Of a stretch of DNA of 64,000 nucleotides, positions 28,330-36,100 are shown piece by piece. Under the pieces are notes generated by a model, which ran no database searches, was not told the DNA's origin, and saw only the letters and a list, made by a program, of their open reading frames with translations. Position 1 is the first letter of the stretch. Each line of letters opens with the position of its first letter. This DNA is from Aquincola tertiaricarbonis (GTDB taxonomy: Bacteria > Pseudomonadota > Gammaproteobacteria > Burkholderiales > Burkholderiaceae_C): assembly GCF_023573145.1 (NCBI RefSeq), contig NZ_CP097635.1:496001-560000 (forward strand), in the 5' to 3' direction. The translations under genes were made by a program, and so were the position numbers.

Positions 28330-28845
28330 TCACACTGCAGGCAGCAGTACCTTGTCGATGGCGTGGATCACGCCATTGGTGGTTTCGATGTCGGTGGCCA
28401 CGATGGCGCTTCGGCGGCCACGCGCGTCGGTGATGACGAGGTCGCTGCCGACGGTGAAGGTGCTGCCCTGCAGCGTGGTGATGGGCGTGCCCACCGGCAC
28501 CTGCGCCTTCAACACCTTGCCGGCCAGCACGTGGTAGGTGAGCACCGTGGTCAGCAGCGGCTTGTTGGCCAGCAGCGCTTCCTTGGTGGTGCCCAGTTCG
28601 GTGAGCAGCGCCGCAAAGGCCGCATTGGTGGGCGCGAACACGGTGAACGGGCCGGTGCCGCTGAGGGTGGCCGTCAGGTCGGCGGCCACCACCGCTTCCA
28701 CCAGGATGCTGAAGTCGGGGCGGCTCTGCGCCTCCTGCACGATGTTGCGGTCGTGGTCGTCGTCGTCATTGCCGCAGGCGGCCAACAGCGAGGTGCCGGC
28801 GCCCAAGGTCGCGGCCAGCAACAAGGAACGTCTTCTGAACTGCAT
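28330..28845 (-). CDS. Fasciclin-domain lipoprotein
   Basis: A 171-residue protein starting at ATG 28845 ([20 protein letters not shown]). The lipobox LLAAC, followed by an acidic GNDDDDHD linker, marks an outer-membrane lipoprotein. The FAS1 domain has [19 protein letters not shown] and [15 protein letters not shown]. It is the first gene of a fasciclin pair, divergent from a TetR regulator, with a palindrome-rich control region between them. It is probably repressed by that regulator. Confidence 0.92.
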   Translation of the reverse strand: MQFRRRSLLLAATLGAGTSLLAACGNDDDDHDRNIVQEAQSRPDFSILVEAVVAADLTATLSGTGPFTVFAPTNAAFAALLTELGTTKEALLANKPLLTTVLTYHVLAGKVLKAQVPVGTPITTLQGSTFTVGSDLVITDARGRRSAIVATDIETTNGVIHAIDKVLLPAV

Positions 28846-28883
28846 GGAAGCTCCCGGGTGACTGTGGAGGCTGCATGCTAACC

Positions 28884-28930
28884 ACTTGGTCTCCAAGTAG
28901 ACTGATCAGTCTCATTCAATACCAATTGGT
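28884..28930. promoter_or_regulatory. Three stacked palindromes between fasciclin and tetR genes
   Basis: Three inverted repeats lie within 47 bp: ACTTGG-TCT-CCAAGT (28884-28898), the perfect 14-bp palindrome AGACTGATCAGTCT (28899-28912) and the perfect 10-bp ACCAATTGGT (28921-28930). The 14-bp element has the size and symmetry of TetR-family operators. The position is ideal for control of both divergent genes by the adjacent TetR protein. Confidence 0.7.
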
Positions 28931-28988
28931 GTGGATATTGACGAGCGAGTCTTTCCACGCCAACATGGCTTCCGGGAAAGAGGGTGTG

Positions 28989-29645
28989 ATGGGAACCAGA
29001 ACCGAGAACCAGAACGAAGCGCCGCCGGCCAAGCGCAGCTTTCGCGCGCAGATGCACCTGGCGCGGGAAGACGCCATCGTGCAGGTGGTCAACCGGCTGC
29101 TGGCCGAGCGCGGCTATGAGGCGATGACGGTGGACGACGTGGCCGCCGAGGTGGGCATTGCCAAGGCCAGCCTGTACCGTCATTTCCCCAGCAAGGAAGA
29201 CCTGGCCGCTGCCGCCATGGTGCGCATGCTGCAGCGGGCGCTGGCGTTTCTCGACACGCTGGACGACGCCACGGCCGAAGGCGCGCCCACCACGCCGCTG
29301 AACAAGCTCAAGGCCGCCACCCGCTGGACGCTGAAGGCCCAGCTGCAGGGGGAGCTGCCTTCACTGCCCAGCCACAACTCGAGCCTGCGCGGCGCGCTGA
29401 TGCAGAACGAGGATTACGTGAACGGCCTGATGGGCCTGAGCGAGCGGCTGGGCGCGTGGATCGAGGCAGCGCAGGCTGATGGCAGCCTCGACGCGAAGCT
29501 GCCGCCGATCGCGGTGCTGTACACGCTGTATGCCCGCGGCTGCGACCCGGTGCTGGGCTTTTTGCAGGGCACCGGCGAGTTCACCGATGCGCAGATCGTC
29601 GAGATGGTGATGAGCACCTGCTTCAACGGCCTGGCGGCGCGCTGA
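28989..29645 (+). CDS. TetR-family transcriptional regulator
   Basis: A 218-residue repressor. The start at ATG 28989 (MGTRTENQNEAPPAKRSFRA) follows a purine-rich AGAGGG site; in-frame upstream starts at 28875 and 28965 are less favoured. The helix-turn-helix lies at about residues 30-75 (EAMTVDDVAAEVGIAKASLY then RHFPSKEDLAAAAM). The remaining helices form the ligand and dimer domain (LYTLYARGCDPVLGFLQ). It is divergent from the fasciclin pair and most likely controls it through the palindromes in between. The ligand is unknown. Confidence 0.9.
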   Translation: MGTRTENQNEAPPAKRSFRAQMHLAREDAIVQVVNRLLAERGYEAMTVDDVAAEVGIAKASLYRHFPSKEDLAAAAMVRMLQRALAFLDTLDDATAEGAPTTPLNKLKAATRWTLKAQLQGELPSLPSHNSSLRGALMQNEDYVNGLMGLSERLGAWIEAAQADGSLDAKLPPIAVLYTLYARGCDPVLGFLQGTGEFTDAQIVEMVMSTCFNGLAAR

Positions 29646-29663
29646 GCCCGAGCTTGGGGTGAG

Positions 29664-30032
29664 CTACCTCATCCGCTCGCCGTCTCGCATCGACTCCACC
29701 GACGAATTGCGGAAGCGCACGATGCCCAGGAACTGGCCTTCGCCGCGGTCGTAGGTCCACTCCTCCATCGGCACGCACTGCGGCGTGATCAGCGGCTGCA
29801 GCACCTGGCCGGGCACCACCGGCTGCGGCCAGATGAACAGCTCGCGGCTGACGCACACGGCCTCGCGCCAGGCGGGCTCGCCGCATTTGCGCACCACCGA
29901 CAGCTTGCTCTCGCCCACGTTCACCAGGTGCCCGTTGCAGCGCAAGGCCTGCGCGGCTGCCGGCGCCGCCAGCCCGGCACCCAGCGCAGCCAGGGCCAGG
30001 CCGGTCGCGGCCAGGCGGTGGCGCAGCATCAC
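29664..30032 (-). CDS. Small secreted protein, DUF2845-like
   Basis: A 122-residue protein with a clear signal peptide (GLALAALGAGLAAPAAAQA). The mature part starts LRCNGHLVNVGESKLSVVRK and contains CGEPAWREAVCV, the Cys/Gly pattern of the DUF2845 family of periplasmic proteins of unknown role. The start overlaps the PPK2 stop by 4 bp. A start one codon later is equally possible. No function can be given. Confidence 0.78.
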   Translation of the reverse strand: MMLRHRLAATGLALAALGAGLAAPAAAQALRCNGHLVNVGESKLSVVRKCGEPAWREAVCVSRELFIWPQPVVPGQVLQPLITPQCVPMEEWTYDRGEGQFLGIVRFRNSSVESMRDGERMR

Positions 30033-30868
30033 ACCACCTTCAGGCCCGCCAGCTCAGGCGGCGCCGGCGGAAAACGCAGGCCCAGCGCACGCAGCCGCGC
30101 TTCCAGCACGGTGGCGATGACCAGGTTGCGCTGGGTCTTGGAATCGCTGGGCACCACCATCCACGGCGCCCAGGGCGTGCCGGTGGCGCTGATGGCCGCC
30201 GCATAGGCGCGCTGGTAGGCAGCCCATTGCTGGCGCGCCACCAGGTCGGCGGGGTCGAACTTCCAGCGCTTGGCCGGGTCGTCCAGCCGCGCCTGCAGCC
30301 GCTCGCGCTGCTCGTCCTTGCTGATGTGCAGCATGAACTTGCAGATGACGGTGCCGGTTTCCGTCAGCGCCCGCTCGAAGTCGTTGATGCGGGCGTAGCG
30401 CTGCTGCGTCTCGCGCGCGGAGATGGTCTTGCCCACCACCGGCACCAGCACGTCCTCGTAGTGGCTGCGGTTGAAGACGACGATCTCGCCCTTGGCCGGC
30501 AGCGCCCGGTGAATGCGCCATAGCGGCTCGTGCGCGCGCTCGTCGGCGTTGGGCGCCTTCCAGGCCACCGCATGCACGCCCAGTGGGCTCATGCGGCCGA
30601 ACACGCCGCGCAAGGTGCCGTCCTTGCCGCTGGTGTCGGTGCCCTGCAGCACCACCAGCATGGCAAAGCGCTTGTCGGCGTAGAACAGGTTCTGCAGCTC
30701 GTCCAGCTGCACCGCCAGCTGCTCCACACGGCGCTTGTCTTCTTCCTTGTCGCCGCTGCCCAGCCGCTTGTCGGCCGGGTTGACGGCCGACAGCTTGAAG
30801 GGCGTGCCGGGGTCGGCATGGATGAGGTCGGAGAACAGCGACAGGGTGCCGGGAACGGGTTTGGCCAT
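30029..30868 (-). CDS. ppk2: Polyphosphate kinase 2 family protein
   Basis: A 279-residue PPK2-family nucleotide phosphotransferase; start ATG 30868 (MAKPVPGTLSLFSDLIHADP). The Walker A loop is VLQGTDTSGKDGTLRGVFG, the lid region contains HEPLWRIHRALPAKGEI, and FNRSHYEDVLVP holds the second conserved motif. The length and domain match single-domain PPK2 enzymes that move phosphate between polyphosphate and nucleotides. Whether it prefers AMP, ADP or GDP cannot be decided. A longer frame extends to 30976 but lacks family similarity. Confidence 0.92.
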   Translation of the reverse strand: MAKPVPGTLSLFSDLIHADPGTPFKLSAVNPADKRLGSGDKEEDKRRVEQLAVQLDELQNLFYADKRFAMLVVLQGTDTSGKDGTLRGVFGRMSPLGVHAVAWKAPNADERAHEPLWRIHRALPAKGEIVVFNRSHYEDVLVPVVGKTISARETQQRYARINDFERALTETGTVICKFMLHISKDEQRERLQARLDDPAKRWKFDPADLVARQQWAAYQRAYAAAISATGTPWAPWMVVPSDSKTQRNLVIATVLEARLRALGLRFPPAPPELAGLKVV

Positions 30869-30913
30869 GGAGCCCAGTATGCCGAGGCCGGGCACGGCCG
30901 GCGACGCCGGGGT

Positions 30914-30926
30914 CATACCAGCTATG
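30914..30926. promoter_or_regulatory. CAGCTATGC-type motif upstream of the first Bug gene
   Basis: CATACCAGCTATG (an inverted CATA/TATG pair) lies 71 bp upstream of the Bug gene at 30997. It shares the CAGCTATGC core with sites at 34902, 34924 and 38131 around the catabolic cluster. Confidence 0.35.
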
Positions 30927-30996
30927 CGCCGCGGCGGCTGGGTGCGGCCGGTGCAGCGCCGCAGAATCGCCGCCAAAGACCACGGAGACGACCGCG

Positions 30997-31971
30997 ATGA
31001 ACCCCTTGCGCCGACGGGCCAGCCGCCTGCTGCTGGCCACCTTGCTGTGCCCCCTCGCCGCGCAGGCGGCGGGTTTTCCGGACAAGGCGTTGCGGCTGAT
31101 CGTGCCCTTTCCGGCGGGCGGCGCGGCCGACGTGATGGCCCGTGGCATGGCCCAGCAGCTGGGCGAGGTGCTGGGCCAGCAGGTGATCGTCGACAACCGC
31201 GGTGGCGCCGGTGGCGCGCCGGCGGCCGAAGCCGCGGCCAAGGCCCCGGCCGACGGCTACACGCTGTTCTTCGCCACCATGGGCACGCAGGCCATCAACC
31301 CGGCGCTGTACCCGCGGCTGCGCTACGACCCGATCAAGGACTTCGCGCCCATCAGCCTGACCCACATCACGCCGCGCGTGCTGGTGGTGGGCCCTTCGGT
31401 GCAGGCGCGCAACGTGGCCGAGCTGATCGCGCTGGCCAAGGCCCGACCCGGGGCGCTGAGCTACGGCTCGGCCGGCAACGGCAGCTCCAGCCACCTGTCC
31501 GGCGCGCTGTTCGAATCGCTGGCCGGGGTGGACCTGCTGCATGTGCCCTACAAGGGCAGCGCGCCGCTGCTCACCGACGTGCTGGCCGGCCGCGTGGACA
31601 TGACCTTCGACTCGTACACCGTGTACGAGGAGCACCTGCGCAACGGCAAGGTCAAGGCGCTGGGCGTCACCTCGCTCAAGCGCATGGAGGCGCTGCCGCA
31701 GGTACCCACGCTGGCCGAATCGGGCCTGAAGGGCTACGACGTCTCCAACTGGCTGGGTGTGCTGGCACCGGCCGGCACGCCGCCCGAGGTGCTGGCCACG
31801 CTGCACCGCGCGCTGGGCAAGGCGATGGCCAACACCGCGCTGCGGCAGCAGCTGGTCAAGCTGGGCATCCAGCCCACCTTCGGCACGACGGCCGAATTCG
31901 CGGCGCTGATGCAGGCTGAAATTCCGAAGTGGGCCGAGATCGTCAAGCGCTCGGGCGCCACCAACGAATGA
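30997..31971 (+). CDS. Bug/TctC-family tripartite tricarboxylate transporter binding protein
   Basis: A 324-residue periplasmic binding protein with a signal peptide (LLLATLLCPLAAQA) and a mature start GFPDKALRLIVPFPAGGAAD, the family signature. The conserved stretches DNRGGAGGAPAAEAAAKAPA, GNGSSSHLSGALFESLAGVD and HVPYKGSAPLLTDVLAGRVD are all present. Bug proteins bind carboxylates for TctAB or act as sensors; they far outnumber membrane partners in Burkholderiales, and no TctAB is present here. It overlaps the following hydrolase gene by 4 bp. The ligand is probably an organic acid handled by the cluster. Confidence 0.93.
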   Translation: MNPLRRRASRLLLATLLCPLAAQAAGFPDKALRLIVPFPAGGAADVMARGMAQQLGEVLGQQVIVDNRGGAGGAPAAEAAAKAPADGYTLFFATMGTQAINPALYPRLRYDPIKDFAPISLTHITPRVLVVGPSVQARNVAELIALAKARPGALSYGSAGNGSSSHLSGALFESLAGVDLLHVPYKGSAPLLTDVLAGRVDMTFDSYTVYEEHLRNGKVKALGVTSLKRMEALPQVPTLAESGLKGYDVSNWLGVLAPAGTPPEVLATLHRALGKAMANTALRQQLVKLGIQPTFGTTAEFAALMQAEIPKWAEIVKRSGATNE

Positions 31972-32759
31972 GCGGGCCCGCCCCGCAGCGCCTGCTGCTG
32001 CCCACGCCCGACGGCGCCCTCCTGGACGTGTGCGTGGACGGCGCGCCGCAGCAGCCGGCGCTGGTGCTGCTGCCTTCTTCCCTGCGCGATTCGCTGGACT
32101 GCGACGAGCTGGCCGCCCAGCTGGCCGGCGCCGGCTGGCAGGTGCTGCGGCCACAGCCGCGGGGCATGGCCGGCAGCCGCGGGCCGATGCAGCACCTGAG
32201 CCTGCATCTGCTGGCGGCCGACGTGATGGCGGTGCTGGACGCGCTGCAGATCGAAAGCGCGGTGCTGGCCGGCCATGCCTTCGGCCACTTCGTGGCCCGG
32301 GTGGCGGCGATGGACCATCCGCAGCGGGTGCGCGGCGTGGCCCTGCTGGCCGCCGCGGCGCGGTTGTTTCCGCCCGGGCTGACCGCCGCGCTGGACCTGG
32401 CGGCCGACGCCCTGCAGCCCGAAGCCGCCCGGCTGCAGGCCTTGCGGCAGGCCTTCTTCGCGCCCGGCAGCGATGCACGGCCGTGGCTGCAGGGCTGGTA
32501 TCCGCAGTGGCGCACCGCCTACCGCGCCGCGGGCGCGCTGCCCCCGAAAGACCAGTGGTGGCCGCACACCGCCGTGCCCCTGCTCGACCTGCAGGCCGCG
32601 CAAGACCCCTGGCGGCCCGCCCACACCCGCGATGAACTGCGGCAGGCGCTGGGCGACGCGGTGCAGGTGGCGGTGATCGAAGGTGCCAGCCATGCGCTGC
32701 TGCCCGAGCAGCCGGCCGCGGTGGCCGCCGCGGTGCACCACTGGGCCCGGCGGCTGTAG
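31968..32759 (+). CDS. Alpha/beta-hydrolase-fold protein lacking the nucleophilic serine
   Basis: A 263-residue protein; the start at ATG 31968 overlaps the Bug gene stop (ATGA). The fold is that of MhpC/PcaD-type hydrolases: a first strand ALVLLPSSLRDSLDCDELA, a nucleophile-elbow region LAGHAFGHFVARVAAMDHPQ and a terminal His loop VIEGASHALLPEQP. The elbow reads G-H-A-F-G with Ala at about residue 104 where G-x-S-x-G is expected, so classical hydrolase activity is unlikely. Gene overlap ties its role to the Bug protein's ligand. It may be a non-catalytic binder or use another chemistry. Confidence 0.8.
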   Translation: MSGPAPQRLLLPTPDGALLDVCVDGAPQQPALVLLPSSLRDSLDCDELAAQLAGAGWQVLRPQPRGMAGSRGPMQHLSLHLLAADVMAVLDALQIESAVLAGHAFGHFVARVAAMDHPQRVRGVALLAAAARLFPPGLTAALDLAADALQPEAARLQALRQAFFAPGSDARPWLQGWYPQWRTAYRAAGALPPKDQWWPHTAVPLLDLQAAQDPWRPAHTRDELRQALGDAVQVAVIEGASHALLPEQPAAVAAAVHHWARRL

Positions 32760-32774
32760 CGCACGGGCGGCGGC

Positions 32775-33845
32775 TCAGCCGTTGCGCAGCGCCACGCCGC
32801 AGCCCGGCCCGGCCGGCAGCGCCAGGCTGCCTTGCGCCACCGGCAGCGGCTCGAACGGGTCGTCCAGCAGGTGCAGGTGCTCGGCCAGCTCGCAAGCGAT
32901 AGGCAGCGCGGCCACCGTGCTGGCGGCCTGCAGGCTCATGGCCTGCAGCAGCGCGGGACCGAAGGCCGCACCCACCCGCACGCCCACGCCGCCGGCCTCG
33001 CACAGCTTGGCGGCCTGCATGAAGCGGCGCAGGCCACCCAGCTTGGTGACCTTGAGGTTGATCACGTCCACCATGCGCTCACTGACCAGGCGGAACACGT
33101 CGTGCACCGTCTGCGCGCTTTCATCGGCTTCCACCGCCACCGGCAGCGTGCGGGTCAGCAGCGCCAGCCCGGCCCAGTCGGCGGCGGGCACCGGCTGCTC
33201 GATGAGCGCGATGTCGTGCCGCTCGAAGCGAGCGAAAGCGGACAGCATCTGCTTGGCGCTGTACGACTGATTGGGGTCCAGCGTGAGCATGACGCCCCCA
33301 CCCACCGCACTGCGCACCTCGGCGATGCGCTGCGCGTCCAGCAGCGTGTCACCGCTGAGCTTGAGCTTGAGCTGGCCGTAGCCCTCAGCGGCCAGCGCCG
33401 CGGCCTGGGCCGCCATTTCGGCAGGCGTCTTGATGGCCAGGATGCGCGACTGCGGCAGCCGCGTGTGTAATGCGCCGCCCAGCAGCACATGCACCGGCAC
33501 GCCCAGGCGCCGCGCCTGCAGGTCGTGCAGTGCCATGTCGACGGCGGCCTTGACGCTGGCCGCGTAGTTCAGCGTGGCATCGATCTCCTCCACCACCTCG
33601 GCGATGCTGCCCACCTCGCGCCCCTGCAGGCGCGGCAGCAGGAACTGCAGCGCCGCCTGCGCGCCGCTGCCCTGCGTGGTGATGGCCGGGATGGCATGTG
33701 CATAGCCCAGCCCGGTGTGGCCGTCGTCGTCGGTCAGCTGCAGCAGCCAGCCTTCCAGCTGCGGCACCTGGGCGCGGGCGAACTTCCAGCCGGGGTCCTT
33801 CAGCCGCTGGGTGCAGGGGGTGATGCGGGCCTGGGCGATACGCAT
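32775..33845 (-). CDS. Mandelate racemase / muconate-lactonizing enzyme family protein
   Basis: A 356-residue enolase-superfamily enzyme. The catalytic Lys pair lies in GQLKLKLSGD. The three metal ligands are in LTLDPNQSYS, LIEQPVPA and AVEADESAQT, followed by DVINLKVTKLGGLRRFMQAA and GVGVRVGAAFGPALL. Such enzymes abstract the alpha proton of a carboxylate (cycloisomerase, dehydratase or racemase reactions). It is followed 7 bp downstream of a Bug binding protein on the same strand, within a catabolic cluster that also encodes carboxymuconolactone decarboxylase and a lactonase, so a lactonizing role is plausible. Confidence 0.9.
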   Translation of the reverse strand: MRIAQARITPCTQRLKDPGWKFARAQVPQLEGWLLQLTDDDGHTGLGYAHAIPAITTQGSGAQAALQFLLPRLQGREVGSIAEVVEEIDATLNYAASVKAAVDMALHDLQARRLGVPVHVLLGGALHTRLPQSRILAIKTPAEMAAQAAALAAEGYGQLKLKLSGDTLLDAQRIAEVRSAVGGGVMLTLDPNQSYSAKQMLSAFARFERHDIALIEQPVPAADWAGLALLTRTLPVAVEADESAQTVHDVFRLVSERMVDVINLKVTKLGGLRRFMQAAKLCEAGGVGVRVGAAFGPALLQAMSLQAASTVAALPIACELAEHLHLLDDPFEPLPVAQGSLALPAGPGCGVALRNG

Positions 33846-33852
33846 GGCCGGG

Positions 33853-34827
33853 CTACTCCAGCGTGATGTGGCCCTTGCTGACCACCTCGCGCCACTTGTC
33901 CGATTCGGCCTGCATCAGCGCGCGGTACTCGTCGGGCGTGCTGGTCATGGCCACGGCGCCCTGCTCCAGCAGCTGCGCCTTGAAATCGGGCGCGTTCACC
34001 GCGGCCACCACCGCGTCGCGGAACTTCTTCTGCACCTCGGCCGGCAGGCCCTTGGGCGCCACCACGCCGTACAGCGTGTCCATCTTCACGCCGGGCAGGC
34101 CCAGCTCCTGCGTGGTGGGCACCTGCGGCGCCTGCGGGGCGCGCTGCGCGCCGGCCACGGCCAGGATCTTCAGGCCGCCGCTCTTCACATGCGGCAGCAC
34201 CGGCAGCAGGTCCACCATCGCAAACTGCACCTCGCCGCCCAGCACCGCGGTGACGGCCGGCGCCGCGCCCTTGTAGGGCACGTGCTGCACGTCGATGCCG
34301 GCCTGCTGCTTCAGCAGCTCGAAGCCGATGTGCGGCGTGGTGCCCGGCCCGGCCGAGCTGTAGTTGAACTTGCCCGGAGCGGCCTTGGCGGCCTTGATCA
34401 GCTCGGGCAGCGTGGATGCGCCCACGTCCTTGCCGGCCACGATGACCGAGGGGATGCGGGCCACCAGCGTCAGGTACTGCACGTCGGTGGTGGCATAGGG
34501 CAGCTTCATCAGGTTGGGCATGCCGGCCAGGGGGCCGGGTGCGATCAACGCGAAGGTGTAGCCATCGGGCGCCGAGCGCACCAGGTCGGTCATGCCGATG
34601 GTGCCGCCGGCACCGGCCTTGTTGTCCACCACCACCGTCTGGCCCAGCGCCGTGCCCAGCTGCCGCGCCACCAGGCGCGCAATGGCATCGGTGGGGCCGC
34701 CCGCCGAGTACGGCACCACCAGCCGGATGGGCTTGGCCGGCCAGGCCTGGGCCTGCACGGCCGGGGCCACCAGCCAGGCGCCCGCGGCGGCCAGCGCCAG
34801 GCAGGCGCTACGTCGGTTCTTCAGCAT
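33853..34827 (-). CDS. Bug/TctC-family periplasmic binding protein
   Basis: A 324-residue protein; ATG 34827 (MLKNRRSACLALAAAGAWLV) follows an AAGGAG site 7 bp upstream, so the longer frame to 34899 is not used. A signal peptide ends near VQAQA. Family motifs: WPAKPIRLVVPYSAGGPTDA, VVDNKAGAGGTIG, SSAGPGTTPHIGFELLKQQA and HVPYKGAAPAVTAVLGGEVQ. It is transcribed with the muconate-lactonizing-type enzyme and divergent from the porin gene, sharing a control region with two CAGCTATGCCG repeats. Confidence 0.93.
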   Translation of the reverse strand: MLKNRRSACLALAAAGAWLVAPAVQAQAWPAKPIRLVVPYSAGGPTDAIARLVARQLGTALGQTVVVDNKAGAGGTIGMTDLVRSAPDGYTFALIAPGPLAGMPNLMKLPYATTDVQYLTLVARIPSVIVAGKDVGASTLPELIKAAKAAPGKFNYSSAGPGTTPHIGFELLKQQAGIDVQHVPYKGAAPAVTAVLGGEVQFAMVDLLPVLPHVKSGGLKILAVAGAQRAPQAPQVPTTQELGLPGVKMDTLYGVVAPKGLPAEVQKKFRDAVVAAVNAPDFKAQLLEQGAVAMTSTPDEYRALMQAESDKWREVVSKGHITLE

Positions 34828-34901
34828 CGCATGTCTCCTTCTTGGCATGGCGCCAGTGTCCTGGCCCAGGGCGCGTGGGGTAAGCCGGGGCCGGCGCAAA
34901 T

Positions 34902-34934
34902 CAGCTATGCCGTGGGTGCAATGCAGCTATGCCG
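34902..34934. promoter_or_regulatory. Two direct CAGCTATGCCG repeats 22 bp apart
   Basis: CAGCTATGCCG occurs at 34902-34912 and again at 34924-34934, spaced by two helical turns, in the divergent region between a Bug gene (minus) and the porin gene (plus). Related copies at 30914 and 38131 bracket the same cluster, which encodes one LysR regulator. A LysR-type regulator binding to repeated half-sites is the simplest reading. Confidence 0.5.
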
Positions 34935-35008
34935 CCGCGCCGGGTGGCTGCAGCCGGCCTCGCTTCCTAGAGTCCGGGCCCACAACAACACCCCGATGGA
35001 GACACGTC

Positions 35009-35020
35009 TTGACTAGACAA
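35009..35020. promoter_or_regulatory. TTGACTAGACAA element on the porin start codon
   Basis: TTGACTAGACAA differs by one base from the palindrome TTGTCTAGACAA and begins exactly at the TTG start codon. The 14-bp sequence CTTGACTAGACAAG is repeated identically on the plus strand at 48364-48377, at the start of a CoA-transferase gene. Confidence 0.4.
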
Positions 35021-36100
35021 GCATCTGCCCTGACCACCCTGGCCCTGGCTGCCCTCACCACGTTGGGCGCCCTGCCCGCAGCGGCGCAGAACTCGCCCGG
35101 CACCAGCGTCACCGTGTACGGGCTGATCGACGGCTGCCTGGCCAGCGCCGACCTGGGCAGCGAGCGCCTGAATGCGGTGAGCAGCGGCTGCCTCTACGGC
35201 AGCCGGCTGGGCTTCCGCGGCACCGAGGACCTGGGCGGCGGCCTGCAAGCCGCCTTCACGCTGGAGAGCGGCATCACCATCGACAACGGCCAGCTGGCAC
35301 AGGGCGGGCGCATGTTCGGCCGCAAGGCGCTGGTGTCGTTGTCGGGGCCCTGGGGCACGGTGGAAGCGGGCCGCGACTATGCGCCCGCCTTCTACCTGGT
35401 GCAGCCCATCGACCCGATGGCGCTGGGCATCGGCACCGCCAGCAGCAGCCTGTGGACGGGCGCCGCCAGTACCACCTCGGCCCGCAACGACAACGCGGTG
35501 AACTACCTGTCGCCCACCTGGGGTGGCGTGTCGCTGCGGCTGCAGGCCACCGCGGGTGAAGGCGGCAGCGGCGGCGCCCGCAAGAGCCAGGGCCTGAACC
35601 TGCTGTACCGTAGCGGCGGCACGCTGGCGGGCCTGTCTTACGCCCGGGTGGGCGACGTGGCCGACGACCAGCACGACAGCGCCTTCACGCTGGGCGTGAA
35701 GCAGGAGCTGGGGCGCTTCTCGGTGGCGGCGCTGGCGCAATCGGGCGCGTGGGAAGCCTCACGCACCGTGGCAGCGCCGGCCAGCACCAGCAGCGTGTTC
35801 AGCCGCAAGTACCGCAGCTGGCTGGTGGGCGGCTCGGTGCGCACCGGCAGCGTTGGCAAGCTGAGCCTGTCCATCAAGCGCTACGACGACCGCACCGTGC
35901 GCAACTTCGACTTCACCCAGGTGAGCGTGAACTACGTGCATGCGCTGAGCAAGCGCACCGACCTGTATGCCGGCTGGTCGCGCCTGGGCAACAACAGCCG
36001 CACCAGCTACACCGTGTCCGATGCCACCGGCGCCTATGGCCCGGTGCAGGCCGGCGCCAGCACCTCGCTGCTGGCCGCGGGGATCAAGCATGTGTTCTGA
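35009..36100 (+). CDS. Gram-negative porin (TTG start)
   Basis: A 363-residue outer-membrane porin of the OmpC/Omp32 group common in Burkholderiales. The start is TTG 35009, 7 bp after a GGAGA site; no in-frame ATG lies nearby. The signal peptide is LTTLALAALTTLGALPAAAQ. The mature chain begins SVTVYGLIDGCLASADLG, with the family elements SRLGFRGTEDLGGGLQAAFT and MFGRKALVSLSGPWGTVEAG, and ends in an aromatic beta-signal (LLAAGIKHVF). It overlaps the next Bug gene by 11 bp. It probably admits the cluster's carboxylate substrate across the outer membrane. Confidence 0.92.
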   Translation: MTRQASALTTLALAALTTLGALPAAAQNSPGTSVTVYGLIDGCLASADLGSERLNAVSSGCLYGSRLGFRGTEDLGGGLQAAFTLESGITIDNGQLAQGGRMFGRKALVSLSGPWGTVEAGRDYAPAFYLVQPIDPMALGIGTASSSLWTGAASTTSARNDNAVNYLSPTWGGVSLRLQATAGEGGSGGARKSQGLNLLYRSGGTLAGLSYARVGDVADDQHDSAFTLGVKQELGRFSVAALAQSGAWEASRTVAAPASTSSVFSRKYRSWLVGGSVRTGSVGKLSLSIKRYDDRTVRNFDFTQVSVNYVHALSKRTDLYAGWSRLGNNSRTSYTVSDATGAYGPVQAGASTSLLAAGIKHVF

